Assembly (NCBI GenBank): GCA_905221605.1 | Contig: CAJNDS010002099.1 | Location: 595,400-637,899, forward strand | Length of the DNA stretch: 42,500 bases | Direction of reading: 5' to 3' | DNA from: Symbiodinium natans | Lineage: Eukaryota; Sar; Dinophyceae; Suessiales; Symbiodiniaceae | In this document: piece by piece, positions 8,843 to 18,000 of the stretch | How the letters are laid out: each line of letters begins with the position of its first letter | Numbering within the stretch: position 1 is the first letter of the stretch | Notes under the pieces: generated by a model | The model's input: only the letters and a program-made list of their open reading frames with translations | Databases searched by the model: none | Told to the model about the DNA's origin: nothing | Made by a program: the position numbers and the translations under genes

Positions 8843-9420
8843 AGCACCGTGAGGTTTGACCAGTTTTGACTGCGTTTCACGTTGTTTGGTACGTTGGCTC
8901 AAGACCGGAGTATGCGAGCATGCAAAAGTGAGAAGCGTGCAGGGCTTGAGTGTGAGTCTTGTAGGGCTGTGGGTTGCTTGCCGCGTTTTCGGTCTTTTAC
9001 GCCTTTCAACAGCAACATGTGACTGGGCTGCAGCTCGAACTGGGTGGGGGAGGGGAGGGGGCGTGTCGTTCACGTACTTGTCTGCAAAGCGGCTTTTGAG
9101 CATGAGTGTCTTGGAGAAGAAGCTGCCACTTCGCATCAACTGCACAGAAAAAAGGATTGCAGTGATCTAGCATCATCCCGGAGAAGCTGCTCGAAGCACA
9201 AAAACAGGCCTTAGCACTGATGCTCCAATATTGCTGCTCCAAGGATGTCTGTATGCTGCAGAACCTTTCGTAAATGGAAAAGTGTAGGCAGGAGAAATGT
9301 ACTGAGGCGTGTTCGGCTCGCCATCCGCTTGTTTCTCCTTCAGAAACAAGATGATAAAGTTCTAAATTCCTTGTTTTGTTTTTTGAATCTTATTTTTTGG
9401 ATCTCATTCTTCGAAAACTC
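8843..9420. other. unassigned sequence
   Basis: No gene recognised. It contains TTGGCTCAAG at 8894-8903, which equals the last ten bases of the dinoflagellate spliced leader but without the rest of the leader. Confidence 0.3.
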
Positions 9421-9449
9421 AGAGACTCTGAAGATGCCTCTCACCTTCC

Positions 9450-9812
9450 AAGTCTTCGAAGCCCTTCATCCTCACCTTCGAAGCCTTCGAAGCTCCCTTG
9501 CAGTTCGCAGCAACCTGCAAACAAGAACGAGGGGAAGGGAGCTTCGAAGCTTCGAAGGTTGGACGAAGAGGCTTCGTTTCGAAGCCGTTGAAGCTTTCGA
9601 AGGCCCCTTCAGACATCCGAGGACTTCAAAAAGGGGGGGCTTCAGTTGATGAAGGAGCTTCGTCCTCCCTTCGAAGCCTTCGAAGCCTTCAAAGCCTTCG
9701 AAGGTGAAGGGTCGAAGGGAAGGCTTCGAAGCCCCTTCGCGCTGAAGGTCTGAAGCCTCGCTTCAGCTTATGAGAACGAAGGGGCCTTCGAAGGCTTCGA
9801 AGGCTTCGAAGG
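9450..9812. repeat. TTCGAA-rich palindromic cluster
   Basis: About 14 copies of TTCGAA, mostly inside CCTTCGAAGG or GCTTCGAAGC, within roughly 360 bp. Several are tandem, for example three at 9785-9810. Open frames here on both strands encode Lys/Ala/Ser-rich or Arg/Ser-rich low-complexity peptides and are not credible genes. Confidence 0.85.
9615..9659 (+). repeat. fold-back left arm
   Basis: ATCCGAGGACTT...AGTTGATGAAGG matches, with a few mismatches and small gaps, the reverse complement of 9813-9857. Arms are about 44 bp and enclose about 150 bp of TTCGAA-rich sequence, giving a MITE-like or hairpin structure. Confidence 0.7.
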
Positions 9813-9857
9813 CGCCCCTTCATCAACTGAGTCTCCCCTTTGTAAAGTCCTCGGATC
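9813..9857 (-). repeat. fold-back right arm
   Basis: Partner of 9615-9659. It includes CTTCATCAACT and AAGTCCTCGGAT, the reverse complements of blocks in the left arm. Confidence 0.7.
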
Positions 9858-10320
9858 CTGCCTGCATTTCCCAGACTCCTGAGACTACTTCGCTGCTCAG
9901 CTGTTTGCGAATGCTACTACTGCGAGAATACTGCTGCCCGGCACTACGTCTGCTGCACCAGCTCATAAGTCACCACACTCGCAACAGTCACTTCCTAATT
10001 CACAAACAGAGTCACTAGAGCCACTTAGATTGACCTAGATTCGACAGGAGAGACTAAGTAACTGGATTAGACACTGCCTCCGAACATCCGGGGTCCTTGA
10101 TTGTCCTAAGTCCTAATGTCACCGTTTCCTTTTTCGCTGAATGTATTTTCGGAAAGATTGCTCGCTGAACGACGTCGAGCGCTTTCGGCAGATTTCAGTC
10201 TGAGTCATAAATATGCTCTGTTGTGCGAACTGCAGAAGTGTGTCCATTCTCTTACATTTTGGTCATGCTGCTGGTCCGCAGGAGAGTTTCTGGCAGGGCG
10301 TAAAGTTGTAAAGTGACACG
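9858..10320. other. unassigned sequence
   Basis: No motif recognised. A 66-codon frame at 10116-10316 has no supporting features. Confidence 0.25.
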
Positions 10321-10458
10321 AAGCTTTGGACAGGACCTCATGACTCGGCAACAGGCAAGGTCACCGTTGGAGTTGAGAGACCTCCTGAGGACGAAGATGA
10401 TCTAGTTGTCGCAGAGTTGCTGCGCGACCTGGAAGTGGAGCGTGAGGCTAGCCGCTAG
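10321..10458 (+). CDS. short acidic coding-like fragment
   Basis: A 45-codon open stretch ends at a TAG (10456-10458) and reads VTVGVERPPEDEDDLVVAEL followed by LRDLEVEREASR. It is preceded by a stop in frame and has no clear splice site. The composition (acidic, amphipathic) looks like protein rather than chance, perhaps the end of a retroelement polyprotein. Function is unknown. Confidence 0.3.
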   Translation, partial: KLWTGPHDSATGKVTVGVERPPEDEDDLVVAELLRDLEVEREASR

Positions 10459-10576
10459 CCGCGAGCCCGTGACGTGAGTTAGTTTACAGTCGAGAAGTGT
10501 AAGTAACCGAATTTTTTTCATTGGAGGATGTGCTTCTTCAAGCAGGGAACTTGCTTTGCGGGCTGCTTCGAGAGCG

Positions 10577-10643
10577 AGGGGGGTGGGGGGGGTGGGGGGG
10601 GGAGTGGAAGGGGGAGGGGGGGGGGTGGTCGGGTGGGGTCGGG
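10577..10643 (+). repeat. G-tract block 1 (G-quadruplex potential)
   Basis: Runs of 4-9 G separated by single T or short GA spacers on the plus strand. Confidence 0.8.
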
Positions 10644-10696
10644 CATAACGAGGTGCTTTGCTTTTGGCGGCTTGCCGGTCGCTTGGCCGCGCTTCC

Positions 10697-11006
10697 AAAA
10701 TCGTATCCAAAATCGCATCCATTTTGGATACGATTTTGGATCGATTTCGCATCCCTTCCCACCCCATTCTTGGTCCCGAAAATCGTATCCAAAATTGAAT
10801 CCAAATCGTGTCCCAAATCGTATCCCAAATCGTATCCCAAATCGTATACAAAATCGTATCCGAAATCGTATCGATTCCCCCTTACTGGGGGAGGGGGGGG
10901 GGAAAGGGTATCCCAAATCGTACCCGAAATCGTATCGATTCCCCATTACTGGGCCTGGATTTATGGATACGATTTTTTGGATACGATTTGGGCTACGGAT
11001 ACGGTT
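10697..11006. repeat. array of an AAATCGTATCC-type word in both orientations
   Basis: At least 12 copies of AAATCGTATCC and near variants run forward (10697-10715, 10779-10880, 10910-10940). Inverted copies (GGATACGATTT) occur at about 10725-10745 and 10963-11005. A longer unit containing ATCGATTCCCC(C/A)TTACTGGG is repeated at about 10870 and 10935. Reading frames over it give WDTIWDTIWDT-type peptides, which are artefacts. Confidence 0.88.
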
Positions 11007-11019
11007 TGGGGCCGGAAAG

Positions 11020-11102
11020 CGGGGGCGGCGGCCATGGGGGCGCGGGGGGGTGCGGGGGTGCGGCGGGGGTGTGGGGGTGCGGTGGGGGGGCGGGGGGGGG
11101 GT
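11020..11102 (+). repeat. G-tract block 2 (G-quadruplex potential)
   Basis: Dense runs of 5-10 G separated by TGC, CGC or single bases, immediately after the last inverted AAATCGTATCC copies. Confidence 0.8.
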
Positions 11103-11459
11103 ATCCCATAGCTGTCTTCCTAGGTTCATGAGTGGAGATAAGATTGAACCCGCGTATAGATCTCAGAGCTGACCCTGGTTTTGTCAGAACCTAGAAGAGA
11201 TGGCTTGTTGTGCATAGTGCAGGGCGTGACAAGAACGTCTGTGCGCTTCCCTGTCCCATTGACCTTCATGCCTCTATACAAGACAACACGGAAATGAGGT
11301 GTAGGTGCTACAGCTACGATACTGTTCCTGCTGCCAAGATTGGCACGCCTTGAAACGGGCCGTTTGCGGACCTTAAACGGGATTGCTCGCTGCTCGCTGC
11401 GAAACTTTGGTGCGCGCAGAAGTTCGAAGCATGTGTTGGATCCGCCCTATCGACCCTAG
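11103..11459. other. unassigned sequence
   Basis: No recognised feature in either strand. Confidence 0.2.
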
Positions 11460-11633
11460 ATGCCTTTGGATGGAGATGGCTTGCTGGGTTCACCAGAGGT
11501 TGCAGAGCTGCCAGAGGATTGGAGAGCCACAGGAAGGTTGACACGGGCACAAGTCTTCACAAATTGGCTTCATGCATTTGCCATCTACTTAGGTGTCTAC
11601 TTAGTAGTCGAGCTGACACACTTCCAGCTTTAG
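11460..11633 (+). CDS. small ORF of unknown function
   Basis: ATG at 11460-11462 to TAG at 11631-11633, 57 codons. It starts MPLDGDGLLGSPEVAELPED and ends with a hydrophobic, possibly membrane-associated stretch, WLHAFAIYLGVYLVVELTHF. The composition and the acidic-then-hydrophobic layout look protein-like. It could be a host micro-ORF, an exon or a retroelement remnant. No family was recognised. Confidence 0.35.
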   Translation: MPLDGDGLLGSPEVAELPEDWRATGRLTRAQVFTNWLHAFAIYLGVYLVVELTHFQL

Positions 11634-13710
11634 TTCATCAGGTACGTAGAAACCGCTCTTCTGGGCAGCCGACGATTCAGTCCAGCAGACAGCCGTGGTT
11701 TTTTCAGAAGTATTCTCATGGGATGTTTTTTTTGCTCTTCTCCACGGGTCTTCGATGATTATTTTCATCCTTCGGAACTTGGGTTTCAGTTTGGAAGATT
11801 GGCCTCGGGCCAAAGGGAAAGTCCTATATCTCACAGTTAGAGAGAATTATCCATGAATTCTTTCTGATGCTTGATGGAACTTTTCGATGCCAGACAAACG
11901 AGATCGGGTGCAATAGCCAATCGTTCATCAAGACGAGTGATATTCTATTTTCATCTCGGTGCGAAATTCGGTTTCATTCATGACGATTCTCAACTGCCAA
12001 TGCGTACGTACTATCTCAAGGTAACAATCTTGAATGCAGGATGAGGATTTCAAGGCTTCTGCTCGGAATAGCTCGAATTCCCCCAGCCTAGGCCAGTTTA
12101 GGCTTGTTCGAGGTTTGCAGATTCAAAGATTTAGAGGTTTAAAACCTTAGAAGGGTTTCAGGAGCTTCTCGTGGACTCAGTTATCGTCGTTCATGCAAAG
12201 ACAAAACAGCCCACGGCCACGGGAATTGACGGGAATCTCGCGGCTTGCGGCCGGGTTCCCATGGCCGGCCGAGCGCGGAAGCGGCGCCTGGGTCAGGCCC
12301 TTCAAGGGTGGCCTTCTTTTGGGGCTTTGGGGTTTCAGCGCCGTTGGGTTTCAGCATTCGATGTCCAGCCGAAGGTTATGCAGATAATGAGTGCGATGGC
12401 ACGGCTTCTTAAGATTTCATGAATATATGTTTCCTAACATGTCGCACCCCGAATTCTAAGGCCTCAGATTCGTACCACCCAGAACTCATCTGAAGCCTGA
12501 GAGGCCTTGGTTCTGGCAGCTGTAAGCTCTGGGTGCGGCTTTTGTTGCCTCGGCGCGCATCTGGGATCATCTGGGCATCTTTGGAACCTGGGTTTCAGGG
12601 TTGAGGGCTTTCATTTGCGCATGGGCACGGGGGGTTTGAGGGTTTTCGAGTTTGGGGGTCTTCGCGTTACGTGCGTTAGGGTATTGGGTTCTGATTCTAG
12701 CAAGGGGGTGTTGGTTTGAATTGGTCATATCGAGTAGTTAAGATGCGCGTTGGCATAGTCCTTGATTTACGGTCGAGACGTGTAGACACTGCAGAGTTTA
12801 AGCTGTCTTTCCTTCCATGAGCACAAACGTGCGCCGCCTCTGCTGTATGGCACGGCTCCATATATCTGGCCCTCCCTGGCAGAATCTCCGAGGACCATCT
12901 GTCTGTTTGGTCTGTGGGGGCCTTTGAAACGTGGGGGGAACCCTTGGGACCGCCTTCGTGGACAGGAGGCACCCCGCTTCGCGGGAGGGACAAGAGTGGG
13001 GCAAACCAATCTAAACCAATGTTGCTCGCCCAGACGCTGGAGGCTTGGGGCTTCGGCGGATGACAACGCGTAAGATACTCTGGGCGCATTCCGTGAGCTG
13101 CTCGTAGCGCGGTTTTGGCCGTCGGGCCGTAGGGTGTATTTCGGGTGTGCAGGAGGGTTCTTCGGGTTTGATGTCGAGGATGTTTAAGGAATTTGGGGGA
13201 TAGCGGCACATCCCCTAGCTGCAAATGGCCCAGGGAATAACAGCATCTGCTTAGAAAACGCTGGGGCTAGTTTAGGTAGGGTTCCGGGCTATCGGTGGAC
13301 TGCCCAAGCAACCATAGCCGAGGCAGGTCAGGGGACGGCCAGGACTGCATCTCGGCAGGGCATGGGGCCCAAATCCTGAGCCACCCGAAGCCCCAACCCT
13401 AAACCATGAGATGACGCCGGGATCACTGAGAGGAAGGCGACATGTGAGAGAGCTGTTGGTGTTTCGGCCTTCGCTGTCTGTCAGCAGCTCGGTGTGAGGC
13501 TTTCACAAGACAGCTGCCTGCCCGTCAGCTGTGCATTCTTTCCTGCAGTATTTGCCAAGCTCTGGCCGCCCGCAGCACCAGATGACCAAGACCGTTGAAA
13601 ACCCCCAGAGCCCCCAAAAGCCCCCAAAGACCCCAAAGACCCCAAAGCCCGACCCCGCACCCAACCCGCCCAACGGCCTCCCAAAAACCCTACAAAGTTT
13701 TCTCCCCAAG
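11634..13710. other. intergenic or intronic spacer
   Basis: GGGTTT-type words occur in 12590-12720. A minus-strand frame at 12697-13224 (175 codons) has no recognisable domain and low coding quality. A Pro/Lys low-complexity stretch (CCCCAAAGACCCCAAAGACC) lies at about 13605-13645. No firm gene was seen. Confidence 0.3.
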
Positions 13711-13776
13711 CTTCTGAGACTTTCGAGGAGGCGCGCTCCAGGGCCGCCCGGAGAGCCCAGAAAGCTTCACACCAAG
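13711..13776 (+). CDS. candidate exon, unknown protein
   Basis: Begins after CCCCAAG and reads SETFEEARSRAARRAQKASH, a basic amphipathic helix. It ends at a possible GC donor (CAAG|GCAAGG). It might be an N-terminal exon of the VTT gene 1.2 kb downstream, but the phase does not join directly to the first recognised exon. Confidence 0.35.
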
Positions 13777-14504
13777 GCAAGGGCTGCAAAGAGGATGCTT
13801 GGGGACTCGCTTTGGGAGATTAGTAGGGAGTTCGAATATCGGGAGTTGAGGTTTCGGGCACCTTCTTTGGCGTGGGACTGTTGCAGGTTTGGGATTTAGG
13901 GTTCAGTTGAGCGGACTGGTTCAGGTCGGTGTTGACTGAGATTTGAGGGCTGGGTTGAGGGTTCGCATGAGGGTTCGAGGGACGTTGAGGACAGTCGGGT
14001 TTAGGATTGGATGGGACACTGGATTTTGATATCGGTGCGGCCCTCTGTTTGGACTCGTCTGATCCCAATGAGCACAGCCACGGCTTGGAGCTGCTTCCGA
14101 ACAGGAATTTTGCGAATTAGGATTGCACATTTCTGCTGTCTGTCGAACCTTCCTCTCCCCAATCGTCCCCCAGCCTCCCCAATCCCCAGGCCAGCGCTGG
14201 GGAAGGGGCTCGACCAGCTCCCCAGCCGCGTCGCGGCGCGCGGGGACCCAGTGTTCTTTCAGGCTACCCGCGACCGCAAAACTCCAGAAATCTTGGACTG
14301 TGCTTGGACCCAGAGAAGGATCAAAGACGTCCTTCTGGCTCGGTTAAAGGTGAAGAGCATGTGCGCCTTAGGTCCTAGAAGAATGCGTTTAGATTGAATC
14401 CAAATCCCCCAAAGTGAACCCAAAGCCTTCAGCCCTGAGACCCCCTGCACACCCTGAAGCCTTCCTCTCGGGCAAGGCTTCCGTCCATGTTTCTGGATCG
14501 ATGA

Positions 14505-14681
14505 AATTTTATTGAGGATCAATCAGAGCAAAAAAGGGCCCGGCAAAAGACGTCACTTCCACAAAGTGGGCCGCCATGGGCCCACAACATGCTCAAGCCT
14601 CAAGCCTTTGTTGGAGGATCTTGGCGGCAAAAAAGGAGGGGCGCCAATGTTCAGCAACAAAAGAAAAGGACGAAGTTTTAG
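14505..14681 (+). CDS. candidate basic-rich exon
   Basis: Open from after a stop at 14502-14504 to TAG at 14679-14681. It is rich in Gln, Lys and Arg (blocks EQKRARQKTS, SWRQKRRGAN, QQQKKRTKF), a composition typical of cytosolic or nuclear basic tails. No splice site is obvious and no family was recognised. It lies 0.33 kb before the first VTT exon. Confidence 0.3.
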   Translation, partial: NFIEDQSEQKRARQKTSLPQSGPPWAHNMLKPQAFVGGSWRQKRRGANVQQQKKRTKF

Positions 14682-15007
14682 CTTGCGCACAGCTGATCGG
14701 ATTCGTTAACCCTTGTCGTGGACTTTTATCGCTGGGCTCTTGAAACCATGCAGGGCTGCCTTGCGGTCTGGGCTGCGTTTGGCCGTCCAGGCCTCCTGGG
14801 TGCCAGTTGCTGTGTTGGCCACTGCATCGTGCTAGTTCGGTGCTGGGTGCCGCTCGGTGGCCGAGAGGCTCTTGAAAGTTTCCACGTGCTGCCCGGGTGC
14901 TCCTTTTGCTTGGGGGGGAGCCTGTGAGGTCAGGTGGTGTTTGCTCTGATTGGAAAACAAATATAGAAATATAGGTTTTCAGTTTGCAAACCAACGCCCG
15001 AACCCAG

Positions 15008-15065
15008 GCTCGGCCCCTTCGGGCCCGCGTACTTCTGTGCCGTTTACGCACTGGCGCTGTGCTTC
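15008..15065 (+). CDS. VTT gene exon 1 (first recognised)
   Basis: Follows CGAACCCAG. One base completes a codon, then 19 codons of a transmembrane segment (LGPFGPAYFCAVYALALCF). It ends phase 0 at a GC donor (TTC|GCAGCG). Confidence 0.65.
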
Positions 15066-18000
15066 GCAGCGGGGCGCTCGGAACCTGAGTGGGGCGTTGC
15101 GGCTTGCAGCATCCTCAGAGGCCCTACTCCCGAACCTGAAAAACCCCCCCAGCTCTGAACGGTTTCGGGGGGTTGAGGGGCGTCTTGGGCCTTCAGGGTG
15201 AAGACTCCGGCTCTGCTTACCGAGTCCCCTGAAAGAACACGCTCTGAGATCTGTGAGTCACCATAGGTGCCGGCCACTCCGCTGACGCTCACCGCAGGAC
15301 TTCGAGGGGGGCGGCAAACCTGAGAGGGTGTTTTTTCAGGTGTTCAGGGTCCAAGGTTGTCCAGCATTACGGGCTTGGAGGCTCAGAGTGCGCAAATGGC
15401 CGGAAGCACCAAATCTCTGAGCAGCATCCATGATGTTAGAGGCCGCTCAGGAGCCCTAAAACATATAGATCCCCAGAATGCCAATTGCAGATTTATGAAA
15501 GCCCGAAAACTCTCCACCTCCCAGTCTTGAAGCTGTTCTTCGTTCAAGCTTCTAGGATACCTTTTCGGCTTTCCTGCTGGCTTCCTGCTAGCCATCACCG
15601 CCGGAGGCAGTTTAGGGTCCAGCTGTTTATGTGGTCCACCAACTCCCTCAACCACAGTCGGTGTCCGGTGTGGTTACAGTGAGTGACTCGAGTCTGGACC
15701 ACTGGGCTTCGAAATCGGCTTCTCTCAGGAACACGCTCGTAAAGAACCAAGTTCAAGATTCTTCCGCTCCTAACCTCGATGTTTCCCATCTGAACGGCAT
15801 ACTGGTCACTTGTGACCACCTCACCTGGGTCACTTATGACCGCGTCCTCGCGTGTCATTTGTGCCCGCGCACTGTCACGGTCTCGTCCGCTTCTAGGGGT
15901 TTTGGGCTGTCATGGTCTCGTCCGCTTCTACGGGTTTGGTTTGTCAGGGTCTCGTCCTCTGGGCTGTCACGGCCTGGTCCGCTCCAACGGTTTTTGGGCT
16001 GTCACGGTCTCGTCCGCTTCTAGGGGTTTTGTCACGGTCTCGTCCGCTTCTAGGGGTTTGGGTGCGGGTTTTGGGTGTCACGGTCTTGTCCGCTTCTCGC
16101 TTCTAGGGTTTTTGGGCTCACGGTCTCGTCCGCTTCTAGGGGTTTTGGGCTGTCACGGTCTCGTCCGAGACCGTGACAGCCCAAACCCCCTAGAAGCGGA
16201 TGAGACCGTGACAGCCCAAGAACCCTTGGACCGGACGAGACCGTGACAGCCCAAAAACTCTTGCAGCCTAAAGCCCCTAGAAGCGGACGAGACCGTGACA
16301 GCCCAAAACTCCTGAGCCCAAAACTCCTAGAAGTGGACGAGACCGTGGCACGGTCTCGTCCGCTTCTAGGGGTTTTGGGCTGTCATGGTCTCGTCCGCTT
16401 CTAAGGGTTTTGGGTTGTCACGTTCTCGTCCTCTTCTAGGGGTTTTGGGCTGTCACGGTCTTGTCCGCTTGTAGGTGTTTTTGGCTGTCACAGTCTCGTC
16501 CGCTTCTAGGGGTGTTGGGCTGTCACGGTCTCCTAGGGTGTTTGAGCTGTCACGGTCTCGTCCGCTCCAAGGGTTCTGGGGCTGTCACGGTCTCGTCCGC
16601 CACACTGTGGGCCACTTGCCGAAAAACAATTGACAGGTCAAAGCATAGCAAGGCCGCAGGATGAGGTGTTCGAAAATATCTGCACCTGCCACGTCCTGCA
16701 TGCGTAGTGGGTAGCAACCCCGCACATGGGGGTAGACCGCATGCATAAGGTCTAGGGTGGGAGTAACTGTTTGGGAATGGGGGTTCTGCTTAGGTTGGAT
16801 ATGGGGGTTCTGCTTAGGCAGGTGACCAACATTGCGTGAGACAAGGTCGTTATTACTTCGCCCCCCCAACCCTCGCCCCCCCCTCCGCCACCCACACCCT
16901 CCACCCCCCCCTCCGGCACCGAACCTGGCCCGGATCACGTAGTCACAAGTGATGGTGCTTGAACCCCAAAAGACACAGCTCGGCGAGTTCTGCGCGCCAG
17001 AGATTTGCATTGCTGGCAAACCCTCTTGAACTCTAGCCTCTAGCGTGGGGCCCGAATGCCAGCCTTCGTGCGAGACGCTTCACAATCTCCCCTTCTTCCC
17101 CCCCCTGCCCCCCCTTTCCGAAAACCTTCCTCTAGCTAAGCCTTGACTGACCTCACTGTAGTTCCCTATAGTGTGGGGGATATAGACTTTGACGTGGCGA
17201 GGCGTTTCCGGCTGCATTTGCTTCCTGCTGTCCCGGATAATGCCGGGAACTCATGAAACCCTCCAGTCCCGTTTGCGGAGGGGCACTGTTTTGCAGGCAG
17301 TTTTTCTTTCTAGGCCCCATGGCCCCAACAAGCAAGTTTTCGAGTAATGTCCGACCCAATTTGATGAGGGCTGTTGAGATTCCGGGGTTGAGTGATGAAG
17401 GCTTGAATCGCCTTGTCACGTTCAGTTGCGAGCCCGCGGAAAGGGAGTTGGGTTTAGGGCAGTTTAGGGTTCAAGGTTCAGCCGCATGGCCCTCGACCCC
17501 AAATCCCTGGCTTGGAACCTGGCATGCCTGGTGCAAGTCTTGAGTCCCGAAGCCCTAGGCACCTGCTGCCCATAGCATATTCAACCGAAGACTAGGAATC
17601 CTGAAGAAGACCGAAGATTGTACACTTTTTAAGCCATCCGCGACATGTGCCCCAGGCGTCCCTCCATCTCGGGCCTCATCTCCCACAACCAGGCGTTGTG
17701 AACAGGGGACATTCGGTCATTGTTCACGCGCAAGGAGGGTTGCTCCGTGCCGGGCGAAGGGACTGGAGAGTCTACAGTCACCCGTAGCGGCCTGACAAAA
17801 AGGTTGAACATGGTTTTCGTTTGTCAACTGTGGTGGCTGCAGACGGATGTATCCATAGGCAGCGAATCAGCCCATCCAAAGCAGGAATGTCGGATCGACC
17901 ACCAACATGTATTCCGTGTTCCTGTCGGTTGGACAAGTCATCCAGTGGCAACCGTATCCAAGAGGCCCTTGCAATCCCTTGCAAAGCACACACAACGTCC

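Larger units (their letters stand above)
15872..16600. repeat. about 35-bp tandem array with two orientation switches
   Basis: Unit words are GGGCTGTCACGGTCTCGTCC and GCTTCTAGGGGTTTT. About nine forward copies (15872-16163) are followed by about five inverted copies (16166-16347) and about eight forward copies (16349-16600). The array lies inside the intron between VTT exons 3 and 4. Confidence 0.92.

Noticed and set aside
8680-9240. 3' LTR of the copia element
   Set aside because: A polypurine tract is present, but no second LTR copy or TG...CA ends could be matched, so no LTR was annotated.
10402-11172. Several ORFs of 100-214 codons on both strands with WDTIWDT, PPPP or GGGG runs
   Set aside because: They are read from the AAATCGTATCC array and G tracts. 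Opposite frames are equally open.
12697-13224. 175-codon minus ORF
   Set aside because: Pro/Arg/Thr-rich with no motif and no splice support. Competing frames are open on the same strand.
15812-16246. 144-codon ORF with SRPLLGVLGCHGLVR repeats
   Set aside because: It is the tandem array read in frame. The VTT gene model places it in an intron.
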